Assembly: GCA_964557205.1 (NCBI GenBank)
Contig: CAZKZI010000092.1
Span: forward strand, 1-13,788
Direction of reading: 5' to 3'
From: JAQVQN01 sp964557205
GTDB lineage: Bacteria > Verrucomicrobiota > Kiritimatiellia > RFP12 > UBA1067
Length of the DNA stretch: 13,788 bases
Shown one piece after another: positions 1-6,542 of the stretch. The translations under genes were made by a program, and so were the position numbers. Below the pieces are notes generated by a model, which worked only from the letters and a program-made list of their open reading frames with translations, had not been told where the DNA came from and made no database searches. Numbering within the stretch: position 1 is the stretch's first letter; every line of letters starts with the position of its first letter.

Positions 1-283
1 GCGGTTTCCTGACACTGATAACATAACATGCTCATATTACTTCCTTTCACAAACCGACTTGTTTCCCCTACGAACTGCGGAAATACGGTAGCATCCGACG
101 AACGACTGTGTTATGCTTTTCTCAATTTCGGGTACGCCAATGGCAGCGCTTCAACACGAAACACACGCCGATTTTACATCTTACCAAATCCGTTTTGCTA
201 TCCAGCACATGGGATGCCCATCGGTAGTGGCCAATCTCAGAACGGCATTGTTTGGGAACGTTTAACGAATAAGGAAAGAGGTT
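1..283. other. Upstream region without a convincing gene
   Basis: This is the leader of the oxidoreductase gene at 284. I see no RNA gene and no clear sigma-70 promoter. An open frame from 28 to 336 overlaps the start of the real gene and looks non-coding overall. Its one notable feature is GMPIGSGQ, encoded at 211-234, which resembles a motif near the C-terminus of some DDE transposases. The match is too short to name an element. The stretch AGGAAAGAGG at 272-281 is the ribosome binding site of the following gene. Confidence 0.5.
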
Positions 284-1606
284 ATGCAGTCAAAAGAATC
301 GAAAACCGCAGTTTCCAGACGTCAGTTTATGCGTAAAAGTGTTCTTGGCTGTAGTGTCGTGGCACTTCCATATCTGATCCCGGGATCGGCATTGGGCCTT
401 AATGGCGCTGTGGCGCCCAGTGAACGAATTGTTCTGGGTGGAATCGGGCTTGGTCCGCGTGGTAAATATGACCTCTCTGTAATGTTGCCTGAGAAGGATG
501 TACAATTTGTTGCTATCTGCGATGTTCAGAAGGCACGTCGGGAAACAATTAAGAATATCTCCGATGACCATTACGGCAATAAAGATTGTGTAATGTATCG
601 CGACTTCCGTGAACTGTTGGCTCTGCCCGATATTGATGCGGTTCTGATTGCCACCAGCGACCGCTGGCATGCTTTGGCCTCCCTGATGGCTGCCAAGGCC
701 GGCAAGGATGTCTACAGTGAGAAACCCTGTGGCATGACAGTCAGTGAAATTCAACAGCTCTCTGATGGCATCCGTCGTTACGGACGTATTTTTCAGGCAG
801 GAACCCAGCGGCGCAGTCAGTCTAATTTCCGCTATGCCGTGCAGATGGCCCAAACAGGTGTGCTGGGCAACCTGAAAACTTTGCACGCTTCGGTCTATGT
901 TCCCTCTAAATCTTATAAGTGGCTTCCTGAGGAACCGGAGCCTGATAAAGAAATTTGCGACTGGGATCTCTGGTTGGGCCCCGCCCCATGGCGGCCCTAC
1001 AACAGCAAGTATGTGAAGGGTAAATGGCGCGGCCATCATGATTTTGAGGCAGGCGGTAATTTCCTTGACTGGGGAGCGCATACTCTTGACCTCTGTCAGT
1101 GGGCTAATCAGTCCGACCATACAACTCCGCTTGAGTTTGAATCAACCGATAAGGAGATTATCGGAAAATATGCTAACGGTGTTAAGGTTGTCTGCGATTT
1201 TCTGCCCACTGCCTTTGGTGATCGCTCTCCACAGTACACAACCTCAACCGGTACTTGTCCGGTTCGCTTTGAAGGCGATGAGGGATGGGTTGAAACCGGA
1301 GATAGCAGCGAGATTCTGCTCTCTGATAACCTGATGAAGGAACGGAAGAAGATATTCAAACGGGTCGGCACCAGTGCCGCCTCACATGCCCGAAACTTCT
1401 TTGACTGCGTTAAATCCCGTAAAAAGACAATCTGCAATGAGGATGTGATGCGCAAATCTCATATGGCCTGCTTTGCCGCACAGCTATCCTGGCAACTGAG
1501 GCGTAAGATCACATTTGATCCTGTCAAAGAGGAGTATGTCAACGATGAAGAGGCAAACCGCATGCGTAGACGCGCAATCCGTCACCCCTGGTCGTTCAAC
1601 ATATAA
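284..1606 (+). CDS. Tat-exported Gfo/Idh/MocA family oxidoreductase
   Basis: This is a 440-residue NAD(P)-dependent sugar or inositol dehydrogenase of the Gfo/Idh/MocA family, probably acting in the periplasm. The N-terminus has a twin-arginine signal (SRRQFMRKS, residues 11-19), a hydrophobic run to about residue 38, then a Rossmann glycine loop, GGIGLGPRG, at 52-60. The family EKP motif (Glu146-Lys147-Pro148), whose lysine is normally catalytic, is present. So is a DWGAHTLD segment at 262-269 with the usual active-site histidine, His266. Length and architecture fit exported members common in Planctomycetes and Verrucomicrobia. The ATG at 284 follows AGGAAAGAGG closely. The next gene, 51 bases downstream on the same strand, encodes a DUF1080 domain, so the substrate may be a glycoside oxidised at C3. 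The substrate itself cannot be read from the sequence. Confidence 0.93.
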   Translation: MQSKESKTAVSRRQFMRKSVLGCSVVALPYLIPGSALGLNGAVAPSERIVLGGIGLGPRGKYDLSVMLPEKDVQFVAICDVQKARRETIKNISDDHYGNKDCVMYRDFRELLALPDIDAVLIATSDRWHALASLMAAKAGKDVYSEKPCGMTVSEIQQLSDGIRRYGRIFQAGTQRRSQSNFRYAVQMAQTGVLGNLKTLHASVYVPSKSYKWLPEEPEPDKEICDWDLWLGPAPWRPYNSKYVKGKWRGHHDFEAGGNFLDWGAHTLDLCQWANQSDHTTPLEFESTDKEIIGKYANGVKVVCDFLPTAFGDRSPQYTTSTGTCPVRFEGDEGWVETGDSSEILLSDNLMKERKKIFKRVGTSAASHARNFFDCVKSRKKTICNEDVMRKSHMACFAAQLSWQLRRKITFDPVKEEYVNDEEANRMRRRAIRHPWSFNI

Positions 1607-1627
1607 GCGGCAGAGTCGCTTATATGT
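1599..1627 (+). repeat. Perfect 11-bp hairpin across the stop codon of the oxidoreductase gene
   Basis: The left arm ACATATAAGCG (1599-1609) pairs perfectly with CGCTTATATGT (1617-1627) around a 7-base loop. The TAA stop at 1604-1606 lies inside the left arm. No T-run follows, so it does not look like a standard intrinsic terminator. It sits between two same-strand genes and could be an attenuator, an RNA-stability element or a DNA-binding palindrome. The pairing is seen directly; the role is inferred. Confidence 0.7.
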
Positions 1628-1657
1628 CAAGTGTTTAGGCTTTTAGGAAAGAATCTT

Positions 1658-3115
1658 ATGAATTTGGATATTGTACGCCGGTCACGAAATGGAATTAGAG
1701 TTCTGAATTCTGTTTTATTGTTTATTACGATGGGGGCGGTATTGCTTACCTTCGCTGCGCAGGCTGCTACCATTGACCCTGCCCGTTCGCAGGCATTGCT
1801 CAAGACACTGAACTCACCGAACGCCTCTTTTTACGATAAGGCTCGCGCCTGTCAACAGTCGGGGGAGTTTGGAACAGCGGAGCTGGTGCCCGTTTTGGCG
1901 AAACTGCTCTCCGACGAAAAACTCTCGGATTATGCCCGCAGTGGTCTGGAGAATATTCCCGATCCCTCTGCTTCTGCTGCTCTGCGCAGTGCACTGGGTA
2001 CATTAAAGGGCGGTTTGCTTGTCGGGGTTATCAACTCGCTTGGCGTAATGCGTGATGAAAAAGCGGTTCCAGCTCTGCAGAAGTTTGTAACTGACCCGAA
2101 AAGTGGTGTCAGCAAAGAGGCTATGCTTGCTTTGGGAAGAATTGCAAATGAGAGCGCTGTGAAAACTCTGCTCCAAACGCTGAACTCCGATTCGGCAGAA
2201 TCACGTGCCTGTGCCGCTTCCGGTTCTCTGTTGGCAGCGCAACATAAAATGGAGATTGGAAAAGCTGCCGAAGCCCGTAAACTCTATCAAGCAGTCAATG
2301 CCGCGGATATTCCTGCAACTTATAAGGCCGGGGCAGTTTGCGGAATGATTGTTTCCCGTAAATCCGAAGAACCTGCATTTCTTGTGCAGCAGCTAATCTC
2401 TGCCGATGCCGAGGTCCGCAAAACCGCCCGGCTGGCAGCACAGGATTTTTCAGATAAGGCTGTTGCCCGTGCTCTTTGCACCGTTCTTAATAACGAGTCT
2501 GCCGAAAAGCAGGCTCTGATTCAGGAGGTACTACAATCTCTTTATTACAAACCTCTCATAACCGGAAAGCGGTTTCAGGGATGGGAGGGAGATACAAAGA
2601 AGAGCTTCAGCATGAAAAAAGATTGTATTGTCAGTGGTGATCTTAATAATCCGATTCCTCGTAATGAGTTCCTTGCAACAAAGCGTGAGTATACTAATTT
2701 TATCCTGCGGGCTGAATGTAAGCTTCTCGGAGAAAAGTGTAATGCTGGTATCCAGTTCCGTACACAGCGTATTCCCAACCATCATGAGGTCAAGGGCTAT
2801 CAGGCTGATATGTCGACGGGCGAGGATGGCGGATACTGGGGTAAGCTCTACGATGAATCACGTCGGAAGAAATTGCTGGGAGAGACTCTGAATCGACAGG
2901 AGATGATCAAAAGTCTGAACCCCGATGACTGGAACCAGTATGAGATCCGTTGCGAGGGTAAGCGTATACAGCTTTTTGTCAATGGTATCCAGACTCTGGA
3001 TTATACTGAAGCAGACAAATCCATTCCGCAGTTTGGAATCATCGCAGTCCAGATTCACAGCGGTCCGCCGAATCAGGCATGGTATCGTAATATCAAGATT
3101 GTCGAGCTTCCGTAG
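1658..3115 (+). CDS. Exported HEAT-repeat protein with C-terminal DUF1080 (3-keto-disaccharide hydrolase) domain
   Basis: This is a 485-residue secreted protein. I chose the ATG at 1658 because AGGAAAG at 1645-1651 is well spaced before it and it starts a good signal peptide: basic residues 7-14, a hydrophobic core at about 15-34 and likely cleavage after AAQA (33-36). A GTG at 1631 in frame would add nine residues but lacks a ribosome site. Residues about 45-295 are alpha-helical HEAT-like repeats (for example MLALGRIANESAVKTLLQTL, 156-175). Residues about 297-485 match the DUF1080 fold, Pfam 3keto-disac_hyd, beginning at ITGKRFQGW and ending with a VNGIQTLDYT hairpin and IIAVQIHSGP. DUF1080 enzymes cleave 3-keto-glycosides made by Gfo/Idh/MocA-type dehydrogenases, which fits the gene just upstream. 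The HEAT part may bind a partner or cell-surface component. The gene ends 19 bases before the assembly gap. Confidence 0.88.
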   Translation: MNLDIVRRSRNGIRVLNSVLLFITMGAVLLTFAAQAATIDPARSQALLKTLNSPNASFYDKARACQQSGEFGTAELVPVLAKLLSDEKLSDYARSGLENIPDPSASAALRSALGTLKGGLLVGVINSLGVMRDEKAVPALQKFVTDPKSGVSKEAMLALGRIANESAVKTLLQTLNSDSAESRACAASGSLLAAQHKMEIGKAAEARKLYQAVNAADIPATYKAGAVCGMIVSRKSEEPAFLVQQLISADAEVRKTARLAAQDFSDKAVARALCTVLNNESAEKQALIQEVLQSLYYKPLITGKRFQGWEGDTKKSFSMKKDCIVSGDLNNPIPRNEFLATKREYTNFILRAECKLLGEKCNAGIQFRTQRIPNHHEVKGYQADMSTGEDGGYWGKLYDESRRKKLLGETLNRQEMIKSLNPDDWNQYEIRCEGKRIQLFVNGIQTLDYTEADKSIPQFGIIAVQIHSGPPNQAWYRNIKIVELP

Positions 3116-3134
3116 AAAAAAGCATCGCGCATAG

Positions 3135-3234
3135 NNNNNNNNNNNNNNNNNNNNNNNNNNNNNNNNNNNNNNNNNNNNNNNNNNNNNNNNNNNNNNNNNN
3201 NNNNNNNNNNNNNNNNNNNNNNNNNNNNNNNNNN
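3135..3234. other. Assembly gap (100 N)
   Basis: There are exactly 100 undetermined bases, the conventional size for a scaffold join of unknown length. The sequence to the left is moderate in GC and the sequence to the right is clearly richer. A regulator or further genes of either neighbouring operon could be missing here. Linkage of the two sides depends on the scaffolding being correct. Confidence 0.99.
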
Positions 3235-3249
3235 GCTAAAGGATTTGCT

Positions 3250-4548
3250 ATGGAATGGAAAAACGAGTGGAAGAAGTTGGCGTGGATCGTGACTGGCTTT
3301 CTGGCCTGTTTTTATCTGCCGGTGGGCATCACGCGGTTTGACCACGCGCTGCTTGAGGCTGCGCATCTGGTAAAGTGGTACGCGCAGGAGCATGTGCTCC
3401 TGTGCCTGATTCCAGCGTTTTTCATCGCGGGCGCGATCGGCGTGTTCGTGAGCCAGGCAGCGGTGCTGAAGTATCTCGGCCCCAAGGCCAACAAGCTAGT
3501 AGCCTATAGCGTGGCTTCGGTCTCCGGCAGCATCCTGGCAGTGTGCTCCTGTACCATCCTGCCTCTGTTCACGGGGATTTATCGCATGGGCGCGGGGCTG
3601 GGCCCGGCCTGCGCGTTTCTCTACTCGGGTCCGGCGATCAATGTGCTGGCAATGATCATGACCGCGCGGATTCTGGGCCCGGAATTGGGTATTGCGCGCG
3701 CGGTCGGCGCGGTGGTGTTCAGCGGCGTGGTCGGCTACGTAATGCATCTGCTGTTCCGGCGCGAGGAGGCCGAGAAGGCCGCGGAAGCGATGCAGTTGCC
3801 CGAGGAGGAGGGCGGGCGTCCGCTGTGGCAGACGTCGCTCTATTTTGCCTCAATGGTTCTCGTCTTGGTTTTTGCGAATTTCGGCAAGCCGCAAAACCCC
3901 GAGGGCGTGTGGGCGGCGCTGTTCAGAATGAAATGGGCACTCACAGCGGTCTGCGCAATGAGCCTCGGCGTGATGCTGGTGGCATGGTTTAAGATGCGTC
4001 TTTGGAAGGTCGGACTGGTGGCAGCGGCGACCGCACTGACGGCGCTGGGCACAGGCGGCAACCCGCTGGCGGCCTTCACGGTGGGTTCGCTGGGCTTGGC
4101 CTGGCTGACAGCCACGGACAAAGGTGAGGGCGGACAGTGGTTCGAGTCGTCATGGACCTTCGCTAAGCAGATCCTGCCGCTTCTGCTGATCGGCGTGGTG
4201 GTGGCGGGTTTCCTGCTGGGTCGCGTGGGACAGGAGGGCATGATTCCGTCGGAGTGGGTGGCACGGGCGGTGGGCGGCAACTCGCTGCGGGCGAACTTCC
4301 TCGCCTCACTCTCAGGGGCGTTCATGTACTTCGCGACGCTGACCGAAGTGCCGATCATCCAGGGGTTGATGGGTGCGGGCATGGGTAAAGGTCCGGCGCT
4401 GGCGCTGCTGTTGGCCGGCCCCGCGCTGAGCCTGCCGAGCATGCTGGTCATCAACAGCGTGCTGGGGCCGAAAAAAACGGCGGCGTTCGTTTCGCTGGTG
4501 GTCGCCTTTGCGACACTGGCGGGATGGGGGTTCGGAATGGCATTTTAA
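3250..4548 (+). CDS. ArsP/UPF0718-type membrane permease
   Basis: This is a 432-residue polytopic inner-membrane protein of the PF03773 permease group (ArsP_1, formerly DUF318). The ATG at 3250 is preceded by AAAGG at suitable spacing. The first half carries the family signature: AVCSCTILPLF with Cys99 and Cys101, then IYRMGAGLGPACAFLYSGPA at about 110-129 and INVLA. The second half repeats the theme with LTEVPI (from 364) followed by GPALALLLAGPALSLPSM. A central, more polar stretch (about 173-195, acidic and basic) separates the halves. ArsP from Campylobacter exports trivalent organoarsenicals, but most family members have no proven substrate. The three genes that follow encode thiol-redox proteins, so the CxC pair may take part in redox or soft-metal chemistry. 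The substrate here is unknown. An ArsR-type regulator, often found with such genes, would lie in the gap if present. Confidence 0.9.
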   Translation: MEWKNEWKKLAWIVTGFLACFYLPVGITRFDHALLEAAHLVKWYAQEHVLLCLIPAFFIAGAIGVFVSQAAVLKYLGPKANKLVAYSVASVSGSILAVCSCTILPLFTGIYRMGAGLGPACAFLYSGPAINVLAMIMTARILGPELGIARAVGAVVFSGVVGYVMHLLFRREEAEKAAEAMQLPEEEGGRPLWQTSLYFASMVLVLVFANFGKPQNPEGVWAALFRMKWALTAVCAMSLGVMLVAWFKMRLWKVGLVAAATALTALGTGGNPLAAFTVGSLGLAWLTATDKGEGGQWFESSWTFAKQILPLLLIGVVVAGFLLGRVGQEGMIPSEWVARAVGGNSLRANFLASLSGAFMYFATLTEVPIIQGLMGAGMGKGPALALLLAGPALSLPSMLVINSVLGPKKTAAFVSLVVAFATLAGWGFGMAF

Positions 4549-4600
4549 GCTCAAGTCGATCAGGCTGATTCGTCAGATCAACAAAAAAGAGGCGCACAAC

Positions 4601-4831
4601 ATGAAAATTCAGATTCTGGGCACGGGATGCCCGAAGTGCAAAACGCTGATGGCCAACGCGGAAGTGGCGGTCAAAGCGCTGGGCATAGAGGCTCAGTTCG
4701 AGAAGGTCGACCAGATTGCGGATATCATGAAGATGGGCGTGATGATCACGCCTGCCTTGGCGGTGAACGGAAAGGTCGTCAGCGCGGGCAAAGTTCTAAG
4801 CGCTGACGACATCAAAAAGTTATTGGTGTAG
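4601..4831 (+). CDS. Small thioredoxin-fold protein (thioredoxin_3 / redox-active disulfide protein 2 type)
   Basis: This is a 76-residue cytosolic-type thioredoxin-fold protein with no signal peptide. The start is the ATG at 4601, with AGAGG at 4588-4592 upstream. Longer in-frame starts would run back into the permease gene and have no ribosome site. The redox pair is Cys10-Pro-Lys-Cys13 in LGTGCPKCKTL, and the cis-proline is Pro51 in MITPALAVNG. Length and motif match the thioredoxin_3 family (PF13192, TIGR00412), whose genes often sit beside PF03773 permeases. The gene begins 52 bases after the permease and is probably in the same transcript. It likely supplies or accepts electrons on the cytoplasmic face, either for the CcdA-type protein downstream or for the permease itself. 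That partner is inferred. Confidence 0.92.
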   Translation: MKIQILGTGCPKCKTLMANAEVAVKALGIEAQFEKVDQIADIMKMGVMITPALAVNGKVVSAGKVLSADDIKKLLV

Positions 4832-4874
4832 AGGCTGAATGTGCTGGCGCAGAGCGTTGAAAAAAGGGAGCAAG

Positions 4875-5303
4875 ATGAATGGTAAAAATATCGCGATTAT
4901 AGGGGCGGTTGTCGTCGCGGCGGGCGCTATTGTGTTTCTGAAGCAGGGTAAGAAGACGGATCCGGCCGAGGCGGCGGCGAAGGCAGGCGTTGAGGCATCT
5001 GCCCCGCAGAGCAATGCGCTCCCCCGTCTGGTGGATCTGGGAGCAACCAAGTGCATCCCGTGCAAGATGATGAAGCCGATCCTCGACGATCTCAAAACGA
5101 CCTGCGCGGAGACCTTCAAGACCGAGTTCATTGACGTGTGGGAGAATCCGGACGCCGGGAAGCGGTACGGCATCAACATAATCCCCACGCAGATCTTCTA
5201 TAACGCCGAAGGCAAGGAGCTGTTCCGGCACGAGGGTTTCTTTGGCAAGGATGACATCCTCGACAAATGGAAGGAGTTCGGGGTCGTTCCGAACGCGAAG
5301 TAG
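4875..5303 (+). CDS. Membrane-anchored thioredoxin-family protein
   Basis: This is a 142-residue thioredoxin-like protein with one N-terminal hydrophobic segment (residues 6-22), an Ala/Glu-rich linker to about residue 48, and a thioredoxin domain to the end. The active site is Cys60-Ile-Pro-Cys63 in ATKCIPCKMMKPILDDL, and the cis-proline is Pro104 in NIIPTQIFY. I chose the ATG at 4875 because AGGGAG precedes it at 4865-4870 and it places the hydrophobic segment at the N-terminus. An ATG at 4839 in frame would add a basic, cysteine-containing dozen residues and has no good ribosome site. The domain is expected outside the cytoplasm, taking electrons from the CcdA-like product of the next gene. 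However, the basic residues just after the membrane segment (KQGKK, 23-27) weaken the topology prediction. Confidence 0.9.
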   Translation: MNGKNIAIIGAVVVAAGAIVFLKQGKKTDPAEAAAKAGVEASAPQSNALPRLVDLGATKCIPCKMMKPILDDLKTTCAETFKTEFIDVWENPDAGKRYGINIIPTQIFYNAEGKELFRHEGFFGKDDILDKWKEFGVVPNAK

Positions 5304-5305
5304 AC

Positions 5306-5340
5306 ACGAACGCTCAACGTCCAACATTCAACGCCCAACG
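5306..5340 (+). repeat. Five-unit imperfect 7-bp tandem repeat (consensus NYCAACG)
   Basis: The units are ACGAACG, CTCAACG, TCCAACA, TTCAACG and CCCAACG, end to end, in the spacer between the anchored thioredoxin stop (5303) and the ribosome site of the CcdA-type gene (GAGGGGGG, 5348-5355). The 7-base period is exact and the AAC core is kept in all five units. It lies in the untranslated part of a probable operon. Function is unknown: slippage-prone spacer, mobile heptamer repeat and protein-binding array are all possible. Confidence 0.7.
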
Positions 5341-5358
5341 TTAAAGTGAGGGGGGCCA

Positions 5359-6060
5359 GTGATCAACCAACTGTTTTCTAGTCTGACGCATGCGGTCGAG
5401 GGGACGCCCGTGATCGCGCTGGGTGCCGCGTTCGCGTGGGGCATTCTGAGCATCGTGCTCAGTCCCTGCCATCTGGCGAGTATCCCTCTGATTGTGGGGT
5501 TTATCGACAAACAGGGCCGGATGACCACGCGCCGGGCTTTCACCATCTCGCTGCTCTTCGCGCTGGGCATCCTTATCACCATCGGAGTGATCGGAGCTAT
5601 CACGGCGACGGCGGGGCGGATGATGGGCGATGTGGGACGCTGGGGCAACTATGCGGTGGCCGCGATTTTCCTGATCGTGGGGCTCTACCTGCTGGATGTG
5701 ATCCGGCTGCCCATGCCGAACGCGGCGCAGCCGGGCATTAAGAGCAAGGGCATGCTGGCAGCGTTCGTCCTGGGATTGGTCTTCGGCGTGGCGCTCGGCC
5801 CCTGCACCTTCGCCTACATGGCGCCGATGCTGGGCGTGACCTTCCGTCTGGCCTCTACGAATCTGGCCTACGGCATCCTGCTGCTGCTGCTGTACGGCGT
5901 CGGCCATTGTGGGGTGATCGTACTGGCAGGCACCTTCACTGAGGTGGTGCAGCGATACCTGAACTGGAACGAGAAGTCCCAAGGCTCGGTGATTCTGAAA
6001 AAGGTCTGCGGCGTGCTAGTGATCCTGGGCGGGTTGTATCTGATCTATACGGCGCGATGA
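5359..6060 (+). CDS. CcdA/DsbD-type transmembrane electron-transfer protein
   Basis: This is a 233-residue inner-membrane protein of the cytochrome c biogenesis (CcdA/DsbD-beta) family, with about six membrane spans (roughly 18-48, 62-85, 96-116, 131-155, 165-190, 213-230). The two conserved redox cysteines are present: Cys37 in VLSPCHLASIPL and Cys149 in ALGPCTFAYMAPML. There is an extra cysteine, Cys184, in VGHCGV. The family moves reducing power from cytosolic thioredoxin across the membrane to outward-facing thioredoxin-like proteins. Here a candidate donor (4601) and acceptor (4875) are encoded just upstream, so the cluster carries a full relay. The start is GTG at 5359, close behind GAGGGGGG. 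Its use in bulk cytochrome c maturation is less likely, since no other maturation gene is nearby. The 3' end overlaps eight bases of a minus-strand regulator remnant. Confidence 0.93.
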   Translation: MINQLFSSLTHAVEGTPVIALGAAFAWGILSIVLSPCHLASIPLIVGFIDKQGRMTTRRAFTISLLFALGILITIGVIGAITATAGRMMGDVGRWGNYAVAAIFLIVGLYLLDVIRLPMPNAAQPGIKSKGMLAAFVLGLVFGVALGPCTFAYMAPMLGVTFRLASTNLAYGILLLLLYGVGHCGVIVLAGTFTEVVQRYLNWNEKSQGSVILKKVCGVLVILGGLYLIYTAR

Positions 6061-6154
6061 GCGGGTCGTTGTCCACGCTCAACACCGACGCTTCGTGGGG
6101 CATGTGGATGTCGGCAACCAGACAGGCATCGAAGGACGTGAAGCTCAGTTGCAT
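6053..6154 (-). pseudogene. Fragment of a LacI/XylR-type regulator ligand-binding domain
   Basis: On the minus strand an open stretch reads HMPHEASVLSVDNDPLIA near its end. That closely resembles the segment found near the C-terminus of LacI- and XylR-type periplasmic-binding-like regulators (typically VPEDVAVLGVDNDPL followed by C or A). The preceding DACLVADI fits the helix before it. The frame is closed by a TGA just upstream of 6154, and the likeness stops where it enters the ccdA-like gene. About 34 residues survive, with no DNA-binding domain, so this is a relic. The identification rests on one motif. Confidence 0.5.
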
Positions 6155-6230
6155 CGGGCGCGGTCACCACCGTAAAGATCACCAACAGACCCAGAGAAAA
6201 CAAAGCTTTGTGTCAACCCTGCAAAGGTCT

Positions 6231-6392
6231 TCAGTAACGGCAATAGAACAAAGTCGTCGAGTTTAGCGGAGCCTGGAAGTTGATTTCGTTCAAAGAGTCG
6301 CCCAGGCTGAGCGCCTGACAGAAATCCCGGGCGAGGGTGGCCACGCTTTCCTCCGGGGTGGCGGCATACGTATGGCCGTAATCGGGTTCTAA
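6231..6392 (-). pseudogene. Unidentified coding-like remnant
   Basis: This is a minus-strand stretch of 53 codons ending in TGA at 6231, shifted in frame from the DegT remnant it touches. Its reading (for example PDYGHTYAATPEESVATL, then ARDFCQALSLG) has normal protein composition and gene-like third-position use. No start codon with a ribosome site precedes it. It could be the tail of the deleted aminotransferase after a frameshift, or part of another gene joined by deletion. I do not recognise the family. Confidence 0.3.
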
Positions 6393-6514
6393 ACGCGCGC
6401 CGCCGCATCGCCCTCCAACTCATCCATGTAGTGCGCCCCGCACCATTCTTGTGGAAGCGGTTGCGTCCTCACGGGAACGCCCTCGTTGATCGCCAGTTTT
6501 TCATTCGCATTCAT
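6389..6514 (-). pseudogene. 5' end of a DegT/DnrJ/EryC1/StrS aminotransferase gene, truncated
   Basis: The minus-strand ATG at 6514 has a strong ribosome site (GGAGGAG, complement of 6521-6527) and lies 28 bases after the stop of the DoxX-fusion gene. The product begins MNANEKLAINEGVPVRTQPL and continues PQEWCGAHYMDELEGDAA, then stops at TAG after 41 residues. This matches the usual start of DegT-type sugar aminotransferases (KLAI-GG-PVRT-PLP, then PG-HY-DE-E), which are normally about 370-430 residues long. The PLP-binding lysine region and everything else are absent. It is therefore a truncated relic that still has its start signals. What remains could make a short peptide. Confidence 0.7.
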
Positions 6515-6542
6515 ATTCTTCTCCTCCACGGATTGTCTTCTC

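Larger units (their letters stand above)
6061..6542. other. Gene-poor interval holding minus-strand gene remnants
   Basis: No intact gene is visible in these 482 bases between the CcdA-type gene and the end of the DoxX-fusion gene. On the minus strand it holds, in order, the start of a DegT aminotransferase (6514-6389), a coding-like fragment in another frame (6392-6231) and a LacI/XylR-type scrap (6154-6053). All lie downstream of and in the same direction as the DoxX fusion. I read it as the collapsed distal part of that operon. I saw no RNA gene and no clear terminator. Confidence 0.6.

Noticed and set aside
28..336. Open frame of 102 codons at the left edge
   Set aside because: It overlaps the well-supported oxidoreductase start, has no ribosome site and its composition is not protein-like apart from one short motif.
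1631..1657. Upstream GTG start for the HEAT-DUF1080 gene
   Set aside because: There is no ribosome site before it and it would place nine residues in front of a good signal peptide; AGGAAAG points to the ATG at 1658.
4839..4874. Upstream ATG for the anchored thioredoxin
   Set aside because: It has poor ribosome-site spacing and adds a basic, cysteine-containing tail before the membrane segment.
5306..5340. CRISPR-like array
   Set aside because: The units are 7 bases with no spacers, so this is a simple tandem repeat.
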